DNA of 17,918 bases from Fimenecus sp045655645 (GCA_045655645.1 JAZOPS010000002.1:1-17918), one strand, 5' to 3'. Numbered from the stretch's first letter, positions 7,928-13,563 are shown. Numbers and translations: made by a program. The notes: generated by a model from the sequence alone, not told the origin.

Positions 7928-8465
7928 ACTCTTCCGTCTGTTTGCCTAAAAATGATGCGGCAACCGAGATTAGTTTGATTTCGGTCTGCGTGGGCATACT
8001 ACCATCAGAGTTGAGCATAAGCACAACTGCGCCAGCAACATCTCCACCACCAATAATGGGATAGGCGATTCCTGCTTCTTTTTCACTGTCGGCTAAAGGA
8101 TATAACGCCTTGATGTCGGGGGACGCAACATAAAATTCTCTGTCTTCAATCATATCTTCCAAAGCAGTTGAAATTCTTTTATCAAGTGCGTCCTTTTTGG
8201 GCATACCCGAAACGGCAATAACATGGTCACGGTCTGTGATAATAACGGGCAAGTTTGTAGCCCTGTTCAACACATCGGTATATTGGCTAGCAAATTCTGA
8301 CAATTCACCAATGGGGGAATACTTTTTAAAAATAACTTCCCCGTCAGATGCCGTGTAAATTTCTAAAGGGTCTCCTTCTCGGATTCGCATTGTCCTACGA
8401 ATCTCTTTCGGAATAACAACCCTTCCCAAATCGTCAATTCTTCTCACAATCCCAGTTGCTTTCAT
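7926..8465 (-). CDS. spoVT: SpoVT, stage V sporulation transcriptional regulator
   Basis: A 179-residue regulator, essentially the length of Bacillus subtilis SpoVT. Residues 1-50 form the AbrB-type swapped-hairpin DNA-binding domain (MKATGIVRRIDDLGRVVIPK, then a MRIREGDPLEIY stretch). Residues from about 55 to 179 match the GAF-like sensory domain that distinguishes SpoVT from AbrB. In Bacillus it tunes sigma-G genes in the forespore and represses its own promoter (known for the family). Upstream lies a sigma-G-like promoter and an inverted repeat, and two partial copies of the gene's 5' end lie further upstream on the same strand. The ATG follows AAGGAG with a rather long 13-base spacing. 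Confidence 0.93.
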   Translation of the reverse strand: MKATGIVRRIDDLGRVVIPKEIRRTMRIREGDPLEIYTASDGEVIFKKYSPIGELSEFASQYTDVLNRATNLPVIITDRDHVIAVSGMPKKDALDKRISTALEDMIEDREFYVASPDIKALYPLADSEKEAGIAYPIIGGGDVAGAVVLMLNSDGSMPTQTEIKLISVAASFLGKQTEE

Positions 8466-8478
8466 AATATATAATAAT

Positions 8479-8525
8479 CTCCTTGCTTTACAAATTTGTA
8501 CTGTTAGTATCTGTAAAACAAGGAG
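8479..8525 (-). promoter_or_regulatory. Inverted repeat before spoVT (operator or RBS hairpin), copy 1
   Basis: Arms CTCCTTGCTTTACA (8479-8492) and TGTAAAACAAGGAG (8512-8525), one mismatch in 14, with a 19-base centre. On the minus strand it runs from upstream of the predicted -10 box to the AAGGAG ribosome binding site, which lies inside one arm. It can be read as a DNA operator, for example for SpoVT autoregulation, or as an mRNA hairpin covering the ribosome binding site if transcription starts further upstream. Confidence 0.6.
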
Positions 8526-8533
8526 ATTTATAC
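8505..8533 (-). promoter_or_regulatory. Sigma-G-like promoter of spoVT (copy 1)
   Basis: GTATA (8529-8533), a 17-bp spacer and GATACTA (8505-8511) on the minus strand, close to the sigma-G pattern GNATR/CATNNTA. The same two boxes at the same spacing occur in the two other copies, which supports function. The spoVT gene of Bacillus is sigma-G dependent (known). The sigma assignment is inference. Confidence 0.55.
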
Positions 8534-8585
8534 TTGATATAAAACTTATTTCATTATTCCTAAGAATGTTGCAAAAGAGAATTTC

Positions 8586-9587
8586 TTACCAAACCATACC
8601 CACAATGTATCTGTCGGCAGAGGCTGCTGCGGCAGCTACGTTTGCATAGTAAGCTGTCAATTGCGTATTATCAGCTATATTGCAAAGAATATTAGCAATT
8701 ACTCTGTTAGAATTATGTAATTCTTGATATAGAGCAAACTGACCATTTTTAATTTGTTGTATATCTGATATAATTTGTCCGAGTGAACCAATTATTATGT
8801 TTGCACGAAGTTCATTTTCATAAAGATTGTATGCACCATTCGGGCCTTCTAATTCTGAACATCTGCCACTTGCGAGATATTCGTAAATGGTAGAAATCGC
8901 AATCAAATCTCTATATTTCGAATATACAATATCTGCTGAGTATAATTTCTCTCGTGTTGCAGTTAATTTTTTGAGCAAATCATCAAGTTGTGTTAATTGG
9001 TCTTTTGTTTCAGCTTCATAAATCGGGAGTAAAGTATTATATTCTCCCAATTCTTTTTCATATGTTTTTTTAGCTTTTTTTTCTGCACTTTGATAATGAC
9101 TCAATTGATTTTCATATTGCTTTTTTATGTTTTCGTTTGCTGAATGAACAATTTGTGTTTCTTTTTCCCATAGCTTTCTTGAATAATAAATACCTATTAT
9201 TCCAGCAGGTACTCCTAACAACAACAGTGCTACCATTAACCCAATAGCATCATCATTGTTAAATACATATCCACCAAATATTAATTGGTCCATTGTTGCT
9301 AAAAAGCCAATTCCTCCAAAAATAGCTCCCGCCACTCCAAGCATAATCAAAAATACAATGCCACCTTTAGTTGCTTCGTTGATTGATGATAGAGGAACTA
9401 ACCCATCATTAGAAGTGTTATTAAGCACAGGATTTTTAGGTTTTTCGGGCAACACCAATTCAGGTCTTGATGGGGCTTCTTGCTGGCGTTTTTGCTTATA
9501 ATCAGAAATGACTTTTTTGTGTGTATAAAGAGCCATTTCAATATCAAAAATGTGTTTTAAGTATTCCTTTAATTTTGGCGTATCCAT
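8586..9587 (-). CDS. Coiled-coil protein with two membrane segments, unknown function
   Basis: A 333-residue protein without a function I can name. Residues 1-70 are hydrophilic and include a Pro-rich part (39-53). Two hydrophobic segments (about 76-97 and 115-134) form a membrane hairpin with both long arms probably cytoplasmic. Residues 140-215 are charged and coiled-coil-like. Residues 225-270 form a compact block (YEYLASGRCSELEGPNGAYN, then ENELRANIII) of a kind I recall from hypothetical proteins of Firmicutes. The end is Ala-rich. It has its own promoter and a GAGGAG site. It sits between the intact spoVT and a truncated spoVT copy, as if inserted there. Membrane-tethered stress or defence roles are possible but unproven. 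Confidence 0.8.
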   Translation of the reverse strand: MDTPKLKEYLKHIFDIEMALYTHKKVISDYKQKRQQEAPSRPELVLPEKPKNPVLNNTSNDGLVPLSSINEATKGGIVFLIMLGVAGAIFGGIGFLATMDQLIFGGYVFNNDDAIGLMVALLLLGVPAGIIGIYYSRKLWEKETQIVHSANENIKKQYENQLSHYQSAEKKAKKTYEKELGEYNTLLPIYEAETKDQLTQLDDLLKKLTATREKLYSADIVYSKYRDLIAISTIYEYLASGRCSELEGPNGAYNLYENELRANIIIGSLGQIISDIQQIKNGQFALYQELHNSNRVIANILCNIADNTQLTAYYANVAAAAASADRYIVGMVW

Positions 9588-9623
9588 ATGTACTCCTCAC
9601 AGTAAATGATTTTTGTTTTTATA

Positions 9624-9652
9624 ATTATATCATAGTAAAAAAGCAAATTCAA
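9624..9652 (-). promoter_or_regulatory. Sigma-A type promoter of the 333-residue coiled-coil protein
   Basis: TTGAAT (9647-9652), 17-bp spacer, perfect TATAAT (9624-9629) on the minus strand, 37 bases before the ATG. It lies just downstream of the spoVT fragment, so this gene does not depend on the spoVT promoter. Confidence 0.75.
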
Positions 9653-9655
9653 CAA

Positions 9656-9829
9656 TTATGCCGTATATCTCTCCACCACACTATGTATCGCAATGCAAAA
9701 CTTGTCGAAAGGTGTCAATGTTATATGTGATGGGTCTCCCTCTCCGATTCTCATAGTCCTACGAATCTCTTTAGGAATAACAACCCTTCCCAAATCGTCA
9801 ATTCTTCTCACAATCCCAGTTGCTTTCAT
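9656..9829 (-). pseudogene. Truncated spoVT 5' fragment (copy 2)
   Basis: From the ATG at 9829 the first 33 codons match intact spoVT (98 aligned bases to position 9732 with 5 differences; the only protein change seen is Arg to Gly in MRIGEGDP). After the GDP codons similarity stops abruptly and 24 unrelated codons follow to a stop at 9656. Only the DNA-binding part is kept: it lacks the last strand of the swapped hairpin and the whole GAF-like domain. The promoter and inverted repeat in front are intact, so a 57-residue peptide could still be made. An in-frame ATG further upstream (9862) lies beyond the ribosome binding site and is unlikely to be used. Confidence 0.85.
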
Positions 9830-9836
9830 ATATACA

Positions 9837-9891
9837 AAAACTCCTTGCTTTACAAAGCCCAACTGTTAGTATCTGTAAAGCAAGGAGTTTT
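9837..9891 (-). promoter_or_regulatory. Inverted repeat before spoVT fragment, copy 2
   Basis: An 18-bp perfect inverted repeat: AAAACTCCTTGCTTTACA at 9837-9854 and its complement at 9874-9891, with a 19-base centre. Relative to copy 1, a T:A pair next to the CTCC arm has become A:T on both sides, and the one mismatch of copy 1 is restored to a pair. The AAGGAG ribosome binding site lies in one arm. Confidence 0.65.
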
Positions 9892-9895
9892 GTAC
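9867..9895 (-). promoter_or_regulatory. Sigma-G-like promoter, copy 2
   Basis: GTACA (9891-9895), a 17-bp spacer and GATACTA (9867-9873) on the minus strand, matching copies 1 and 3 in sequence and spacing. Confidence 0.5.
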
Positions 9896-9975
9896 TGTAT
9901 ATCTTTCCTATCGAAAAAAGATTGAATAAGAGAAGATTTGTTTGAAATTTTAAACTAATACAAAGCGCAGTGATT

Positions 9976-10851
9976 TCACTTAGCTATTCTTTTAGATTTC
10001 ATAGATCCTATAAAATGATTAAGGAGTGATTGCGAAAGTCGATCGCAATCATCGGCATCGGTTTTGTTAAGAGTTGCACCGGGATGGGCGGCACGATTTC
10101 GGTAATTGTTGGCGTAGGTAATACCATTTTTATAAAAGCCGTTATCGGACAACTTTTTTGTATCCCAATTTGCGCCAAGTTTGGTATAAAGTCGGCCACC
10201 GTAGGTGTTGTTTGCGTTTTGTGGCATGCGATATATAATTTTTATCATCTGCGTGAGGGATATGAAGAAGGGGTTTCCGTTTTTAACATTGTCAACGGCA
10301 TCAAATAAAGCATCCTTTGTTTTAGGTCTTGGGAGAGCAGCAGAGATAGCATTATAGCTGACAAAATCTCGGAAAATCTTTTCTAAAAGTTCGTTTTCAT
10401 ACGCCCGAGACATTTCAACAATCATCGGCGAAAAATCCAAATTTTCACCTGCACACTTTCTGCAAAGAAAACTGGCGGTGATAAGAAAAGTTTTAGATGA
10501 TTCGTCAAGTTTATCCCAAACAAATGAATATCGTTGTTCACAAAGAGTCTTGTTAATGTTATAGTCCCCACTCGACATAGCGTCACCTAGTTCGTCTAGG
10601 GCTTTACGCATTTGCACAAGTTTTTCTTCCGTTTCGGCAGTGCTTTCTTTTAGTTTGTTAAAATCATCAAATAAGCTATCGTACAATTCAAGCGTTTCTC
10701 TACCCAAGTTTTGAATTTGCTCAATAATTTTTTGAATATCATCCGTATTATTTGATAATGCTTCTAATTTTTTTGAAATCTCATCAAGCAGAGAGAGCTT
10801 TTTTTCTTCGTTTTGCTTGCCTTTTTTAATGGCGTTTATAATATCCGACAT
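9976..10851 (-). CDS. Coiled-coil protein with C-terminal HEPN-like domain
   Basis: A 291-residue protein of unrecognised family. Residues about 15-95 are a charged, heptad-like coiled coil. The C-terminal two thirds look all-helical. Near the end is YRNRAAHPG (residues 250-258), an Rx4H motif (Arg251, His256) of the type that forms the RNase active site in HEPN proteins. HEPN RNases occur widely in abortive infection, toxin and CRISPR systems (known). It begins one base after the stop of the PD-(D/E)XK-like gene (TGATATG), so the two are translationally coupled and probably work together. Other HEPN-like proteins are non-catalytic, so RNase activity is an inference. Confidence 0.75.
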   Translation of the reverse strand: MSDIINAIKKGKQNEEKKLSLLDEISKKLEALSNNTDDIQKIIEQIQNLGRETLELYDSLFDDFNKLKESTAETEEKLVQMRKALDELGDAMSSGDYNINKTLCEQRYSFVWDKLDESSKTFLITASFLCRKCAGENLDFSPMIVEMSRAYENELLEKIFRDFVSYNAISAALPRPKTKDALFDAVDNVKNGNPFFISLTQMIKIIYRMPQNANNTYGGRLYTKLGANWDTKKLSDNGFYKNGITYANNYRNRAAHPGATLNKTDADDCDRLSQSLLNHFIGSMKSKRIAK

Positions 10852-10852
10852 A

Positions 10853-11239
10853 TCAGCACCCCCGTTTCTTACTTCTTAAAAGAAGATCAATATCTTCGGG
10901 AGACGGAACAAAAGTGAGTTGATCAAAATACTCACCTTCCAGATACAAATCGAAAACATAACCGTTTGTAAATATGAATACCGTCGGCTTAAAGTGGCTT
11001 AGAATAAAGTTTGTCCGTTCAATAATCTTTAAGAAATTGCAGTTCTTACTATTATAATCCGTTCTTACCTCAACGCACCCTATAATTTGGCCGTTGCTTG
11101 AAAGAGTGATGTCAGGACGAAACAGCGTACCGCCAGGGAGCTCGGTTTGCATTGTGTGCGTTGTGTTCCAACCCATTGCCTGAAACATATTATAGCAACG
11201 CTTTTCTAACATTATGGCTTGTTGTATATGTTCGTTCAT
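10853..11239 (-). CDS. Small PD-(D/E)XK-like (HsdR N-terminal-like) protein
   Basis: A 128-residue protein resembling the nuclease fold found at the N-terminus of type I restriction R subunits and related proteins. It has an N-terminal helix, then GGTLFRPDITL with Asp43, a strand GCVEVR with Glu57 and Arg59, and a TNGYVFDLYLEGEYF stretch like the restriction-type TNG motif. The usual Lys of ExK is Arg here, so catalysis is uncertain; it may be a binding rather than cutting domain. It is first of a two-gene operon with the HEPN-like protein, with its own promoter and an AAAGGGGA ribosome binding site. The whole unit lies between two spoVT fragments. Confidence 0.7.
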   Translation of the reverse strand: MNEHIQQAIMLEKRCYNMFQAMGWNTTHTMQTELPGGTLFRPDITLSSNGQIIGCVEVRTDYNSKNCNFLKIIERTNFILSHFKPTVFIFTNGYVFDLYLEGEYFDQLTFVPSPEDIDLLLRSKKRGC

Positions 11240-11273
11240 AATCTATCCCCTTTCATAGAATACATTTTGCAAA

Positions 11274-11302
11274 AGTATAGCATAAAAAGGGATTTTTGTA
11301 AA
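11274..11302 (-). promoter_or_regulatory. Sigma-A type promoter of the nuclease-like/HEPN-like pair
   Basis: TTTACA (11297-11302), 17-bp spacer, TATACT (11274-11279) on the minus strand, 35 bases before the start codon and separate from the spoVT-type promoter further upstream. Confidence 0.7.
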
Positions 11303-11420
11303 GTGTCGACGCCGGAAATGGAAGTCTGTAAAAGTGTAAAACTCACCACGCTTTTACTATATAATATGTTTTTGTAAATTGAGTCTAGTCAAAATATCGA
11401 AAACCCAGTAATTACAAGGC

Positions 11421-11486
11421 TTAGAGGTGCTTTTGTGTTATTATAACACGAGCCTCTATGCGGCGTACAATACCAGTTGCTTTCAT
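11421..11486 (-). pseudogene. Degenerate spoVT 5' fragment (copy 3)
   Basis: From ATG at 11486 the translation starts MKATGIVRRI, identical to SpoVT, then continues EARVIIT, an eroded match to DDLGRVVIP with two residues missing, and ends at a TAA at 11421. At 21 codons it cannot be a functional regulator. The promoter, inverted-repeat remnants and GGAG site upstream are still recognisable. It is more diverged than copy 2, consistent with an older event. Confidence 0.75.
11422..11458. repeat. Compound palindrome at the broken end of spoVT copy 3
   Basis: GTGTTAT-T-ATAACAC (11435-11449) is a perfect 7-bp inverted repeat, enclosed by TAGAGG/CCTCTA (11422-11427 and 11453-11458). No T run follows on either strand, so a terminator is unlikely. 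It lies exactly where the spoVT similarity ends and could mark an insertion boundary. Confidence 0.45.
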
Positions 11487-11514
11487 ATATAAATCAAACT
11501 CCTTATTCACATTC

Positions 11515-11535
11515 GTAGGGGACGCCAACCCCTAC
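11515..11535. repeat. Intergenic hairpin element inserted in spoVT leader copy 3
   Basis: GTAGGGG/CCCCTAC 7-bp perfect inverted repeat with a seven-base loop. It shares the GTAGGGG head with the element at 7811-7837. It sits between the predicted promoter and the ribosome binding site of copy 3, at a place where copies 1 and 2 have no such sequence, so it looks like an insertion. Confidence 0.55.
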
Positions 11536-11559
11536 ATAAATTTTTTCAAATTGTGATGT

Positions 11560-11588
11560 TAGTATTTGTGATTAAAGGGAAATTATAC
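11560..11588 (-). promoter_or_regulatory. Sigma-G-like promoter, copy 3
   Basis: GTATA (11584-11588), a 17-bp spacer and AATACTA (11560-11566) on the minus strand. Around the boxes the sequence has drifted, yet both boxes and their spacing persist. A 14-bp palindrome (CAAAAAGCTTTTTG at 11594-11607) lies just upstream. Confidence 0.45.
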
Positions 11589-11607
11589 TTTATCAAAAAG
11601 CTTTTTG

Positions 11608-11821
11608 TCAGCTTATTTGTTGTAAAAAAATGTGTCAAAACGCGTCAAAAACGCTATGAAAAATGTGTCAAAACGCGTCACGATTTTTGCGATTTTTTAG
11701 GGTCTAAAATGCTGAAACCCTAGCAAATGCGTGGTTTTTGCAAAAAACATACGTGAATTTATGTGTCAAAACGCGTCATTAGAAAACCAATATTTTGAGA
11801 AAAATTAAACATAAATATAAA
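11608..11821. other. Non-coding stretch with direct repeats
   Basis: No credible gene was seen between the spoVT copy 3 promoter and the terminator at 11822. The stretch holds three 18-bp direct repeats (listed separately), a TTTTTGCAAAAA palindrome at 11735-11746 and a weak AGGGT/ACCCT pair near 11699-11721. It could be a regulatory or recombination region. Confidence 0.5.
11630..11778. repeat. Three 18-bp direct repeats containing ACGCGT
   Basis: ATGTGTCAAAACGCGTCA occurs exactly three times, at 11630-11647, 11663-11680 and 11761-11778. Each has the motif GTCA at both ends, separated by AAAACGC. The offsets are 33 and 98 bases. Exact repeats with a GC core in AT-rich DNA suggest a protein-binding site. 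No partner protein can be assigned from the sequence. Confidence 0.85.
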
Positions 11822-11868
11822 TAAAAAAAGAAAAACCCCACTCTGCACTTTAAGGGTACAGAGCGGGG
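11822..11868 (-). terminator. Intrinsic terminator of the sigma/anti-sigma/secreted protein operon
   Basis: Stem CCCC-A-CTCTG/CAGAG-C-GGGG with one mismatch and a 13-base loop, followed on the minus strand by TTTTTCTTTTTTT. It begins 12 bases after the stop of the small secreted protein gene. Confidence 0.9.
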
Positions 11869-11879
11869 CTTTTGACTAA

Positions 11880-12287
11880 TTAATCTGGGTAATCAAATAC
11901 TGTGTAAGTTTCGCTACCTGCTGTGCAAGTAACTTTAATTCTGTAGTCAGCAAAAATGTTAATAAGTCTTGTTTCTTCAAGCGCAAGATATGTGCCTGTA
12001 CCTGATTTTGTCCATGTTTCAAGTGTTTTGTAGCCGGTTGATTCTTCTTTTTGGAATTCAATTTTAATGTATAATGATGTTGAATATTGTGATGTAAGAA
12101 CCACAAATGAAGTTGAATTTAACCCACTGATTGTAAAAGATGTTGACACAGCACTTATAGTTGTGAAGCAAGGCATAATTTCATAATCATCTTCAATAAC
12201 AGCGGCAGAAGAATTCAATGCAAAAACAGAAAGCAACATTGTAAGAAGTAAAATAATACTTACACTTTTCTTAATAATATTTGTCAT
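11880..12287 (-). CDS. Small secreted protein of unknown function
   Basis: 135 residues with a classical signal peptide (Lys-rich start, hydrophobic core at about 9-23, probable cleavage after the SSA near residue 28) and a mature part of about 107 residues rich in Ser, Thr and beta-type alternation. Two Cys remain in the mature protein. I do not recognise the family. The ATG at 12287 is chosen because AAGGGGGTGA lies six bases upstream; a GTG three codons earlier falls inside that site. It follows the anti-sigma gene by 56 bases and has the operon's terminator, so it is probably made under control of the ECF sigma factor. Confidence 0.75.
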   Translation of the reverse strand: MTNIIKKSVSIILLLTMLLSVFALNSSAAVIEDDYEIMPCFTTISAVSTSFTISGLNSTSFVVLTSQYSTSLYIKIEFQKEESTGYKTLETWTKSGTGTYLALEETRLINIFADYRIKVTCTAGSETYTVFDYPD

Positions 12288-12295
12288 AAAATTCA

Positions 12296-12329
12296 CCCCC
12301 TTAAATAACTGTAAATCGTTTTTAGGGGG
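12296..12329 (-). promoter_or_regulatory. Possible hairpin covering the ribosome binding site of the secreted protein
   Basis: On the minus strand GCCCCCTAAA, 14 bases after the anti-sigma stop codon, can pair with TTTAAGGGGG, which contains the ribosome binding site of the next gene (six pairs, one mismatch, three more pairs). This could lower or regulate translation. In the plus direction the same stem is followed by CTTTTTG, so a terminator-like reading also exists. Confidence 0.4.
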
Positions 12330-12343
12330 CTTTTTGTTACTAT

Positions 12344-12976
12344 CTATTTTATTGTTTCTGCAATCTTAAACATTTCATCTTTATCCAGATTGCCGTCGAC
12401 TCTATAAATATAATCATTTTCTATCCAGACTATGTTTTTGTTGTTACTTGATATGTTTTCAGAATAAGTATATGCAATATTATTTATATGAATTATTTCA
12501 CTATCGCTTGTTTCAGTATCAAAGTATATTTCAATGGAAGAAGAACATTTTATAATAGTGAATTTTGAGTTGTTTGTAGATGAATAAGCATAGATTACAC
12601 CTTTAAAATATGGTTCTTTACTCTCTAAATCAAACCCTTCGGGTATGTAGCCTACTGTTATTTCATTAGGAACAGAATTTTTATTATTTTTTGTCATCTG
12701 ATATCTGCTTGCAATATTGAAATTATCAATAAAAGAATCTCTTGAAGAAGGAAAAACAAACGCAGTCAGCAACAATGCAAGAAGCACCGCAGCCACAAGT
12801 ATAATCTTGATTGTTCTGGTTGTGAAATGATGATAAACATCTCCACGCATTTTGTTCAAAAGAATATTCATACGCTTGATATGTCTTTTGCTGAATTCAG
12901 GTTCGGGCAAGTCTTCGGGGATAGTTGCAGCCCATTCTTCAAAAGAAAGAACACACGCTTTTGCAAATTTACTCAT
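12344..12976 (-). CDS. Anti-sigma factor, DUF4367-like
   Basis: 210 residues: a cytoplasmic N-terminal part (about 1-55) that would bind the sigma factor, one membrane segment (about 56-75) and an extracellular domain with the YIPEGF motif and the GNLDKDEMFKIAETIK end typical of DUF4367 proteins. The ATG at 12976 overlaps the last 8 bases of the sigma gene (ATGAGTAA), with GAGGGTGA upstream; a TTG start at 12991 is possible but less likely. The sigma/anti-sigma overlap is the classic arrangement in which the membrane protein holds the sigma factor inactive until an envelope signal is sensed. The signal is unknown. Confidence 0.85.
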   Translation of the reverse strand: MSKFAKACVLSFEEWAATIPEDLPEPEFSKRHIKRMNILLNKMRGDVYHHFTTRTIKIILVAAVLLALLLTAFVFPSSRDSFIDNFNIASRYQMTKNNKNSVPNEITVGYIPEGFDLESKEPYFKGVIYAYSSTNNSKFTIIKCSSSIEIYFDTETSDSEIIHINNIAYTYSENISSNNKNIVWIENDYIYRVDGNLDKDEMFKIAETIK

Positions 12977-13511
12977 TTTCTTCACCCTCAAGATATTCTT
13001 TCACGCGTTGCATACCAATCATGCATCTTTTTCTAACAAGTGGTTTTGAAATATTTAATGCTTTGCTGATTTCTTCACCACTATAATTACATACATATTT
13101 TAAGTAGAAAACATTTTGATATTCAGGTGGCAAGCTGTTTATTGCATCTTTCAACTGCATTTCATCGAAAATATCAAAATCTCTTTCTTTGAGACCAATA
13201 AACTCGGTGACATCTGTTTCAACAGTGCGGTCAGAATGTTTCTTTTCCTTTCGATACATATCAATTGATACATTTCTTGAAACTATTCTAACATAGTTCA
13301 ATACACTTTTATCGTCGAAATTTTTGCTGATATTATGAAAATTCTTTGCCAACTGCAAAAATATTTCTTGTGTGCAGTCTTCAGCAATTTGCTTGTGCTT
13401 AACATGGTCATAAGCAATGCGATATACCAAACCACGATATTTGTAATAAAAGACTTCAAATTGTGACTCGTCTTCAGGGTTTTGAAGCGCTGCAAAAAAT
13501 ATGGTTAGCAT
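12969..13511 (-). CDS. ECF-type RNA polymerase sigma factor
   Basis: A 180-residue sigma-70 family factor of the extracytoplasmic-function type: region 2 at about 20-90 (YYKYRGLVYRIAY, then DCTQEIFLQLAKNF and NYVRIVSRNVSIDMYRK), a linker, and region 4 at about 121-175 (LPPEYQNVFYLKYVCNYSG followed by an EEISKALNIS helix-turn-helix). It directs RNA polymerase to a small stress regulon, usually including its own operon. It overlaps the anti-sigma gene. The ATG has a GGGAGTG site and a sigma-A-like promoter upstream. Divergent from it is the beta-galactosidase gene. Confidence 0.93.
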   Translation of the reverse strand: MLTIFFAALQNPEDESQFEVFYYKYRGLVYRIAYDHVKHKQIAEDCTQEIFLQLAKNFHNISKNFDDKSVLNYVRIVSRNVSIDMYRKEKKHSDRTVETDVTEFIGLKERDFDIFDEMQLKDAINSLPPEYQNVFYLKYVCNYSGEEISKALNISKPLVRKRCMIGMQRVKEYLEGEENE

Positions 13512-13534
13512 TATTATCCACTCCCTTTCGCTAA

Positions 13535-13563
13535 ATTATAACTTAATTCGACAAATAAAGCAA
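13535..13563 (-). promoter_or_regulatory. Sigma-A type promoter of the ECF sigma operon
   Basis: TTGCTT (13558-13563), 17-bp spacer, TATAAT (13535-13540) on the minus strand, 24 bases before the ATG. A separate self-recognised ECF promoter was not identified by eye. Confidence 0.55.

Noticed and set aside
9830..9862. Upstream ATG at 9862 as the start of spoVT copy 2
   Set aside because: The 11 extra codons run through the inverted repeat and the ribosome binding site used for the ATG at 9829, which aligns with the true SpoVT start.
10030..10308. 92-codon plus-strand frame resembling a small membrane protein
   Set aside because: It is antisense to the HEPN-like domain, whose operon, promoter and motif support the minus strand. 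No ribosome binding site was seen.
11240..11420. A fourth spoVT leader copy, suggested by TCTGTAAAA near 11324 and a GTAAAAG/CTTTTAC pair
   Set aside because: The match is only about nine bases, without the GATACTA box or the SpoVT start codons.
11630..11778. CRISPR array
   Set aside because: Only three 18-bp repeats at unequal distances (33 and 98 bases), with no constant spacer length and no cas genes.
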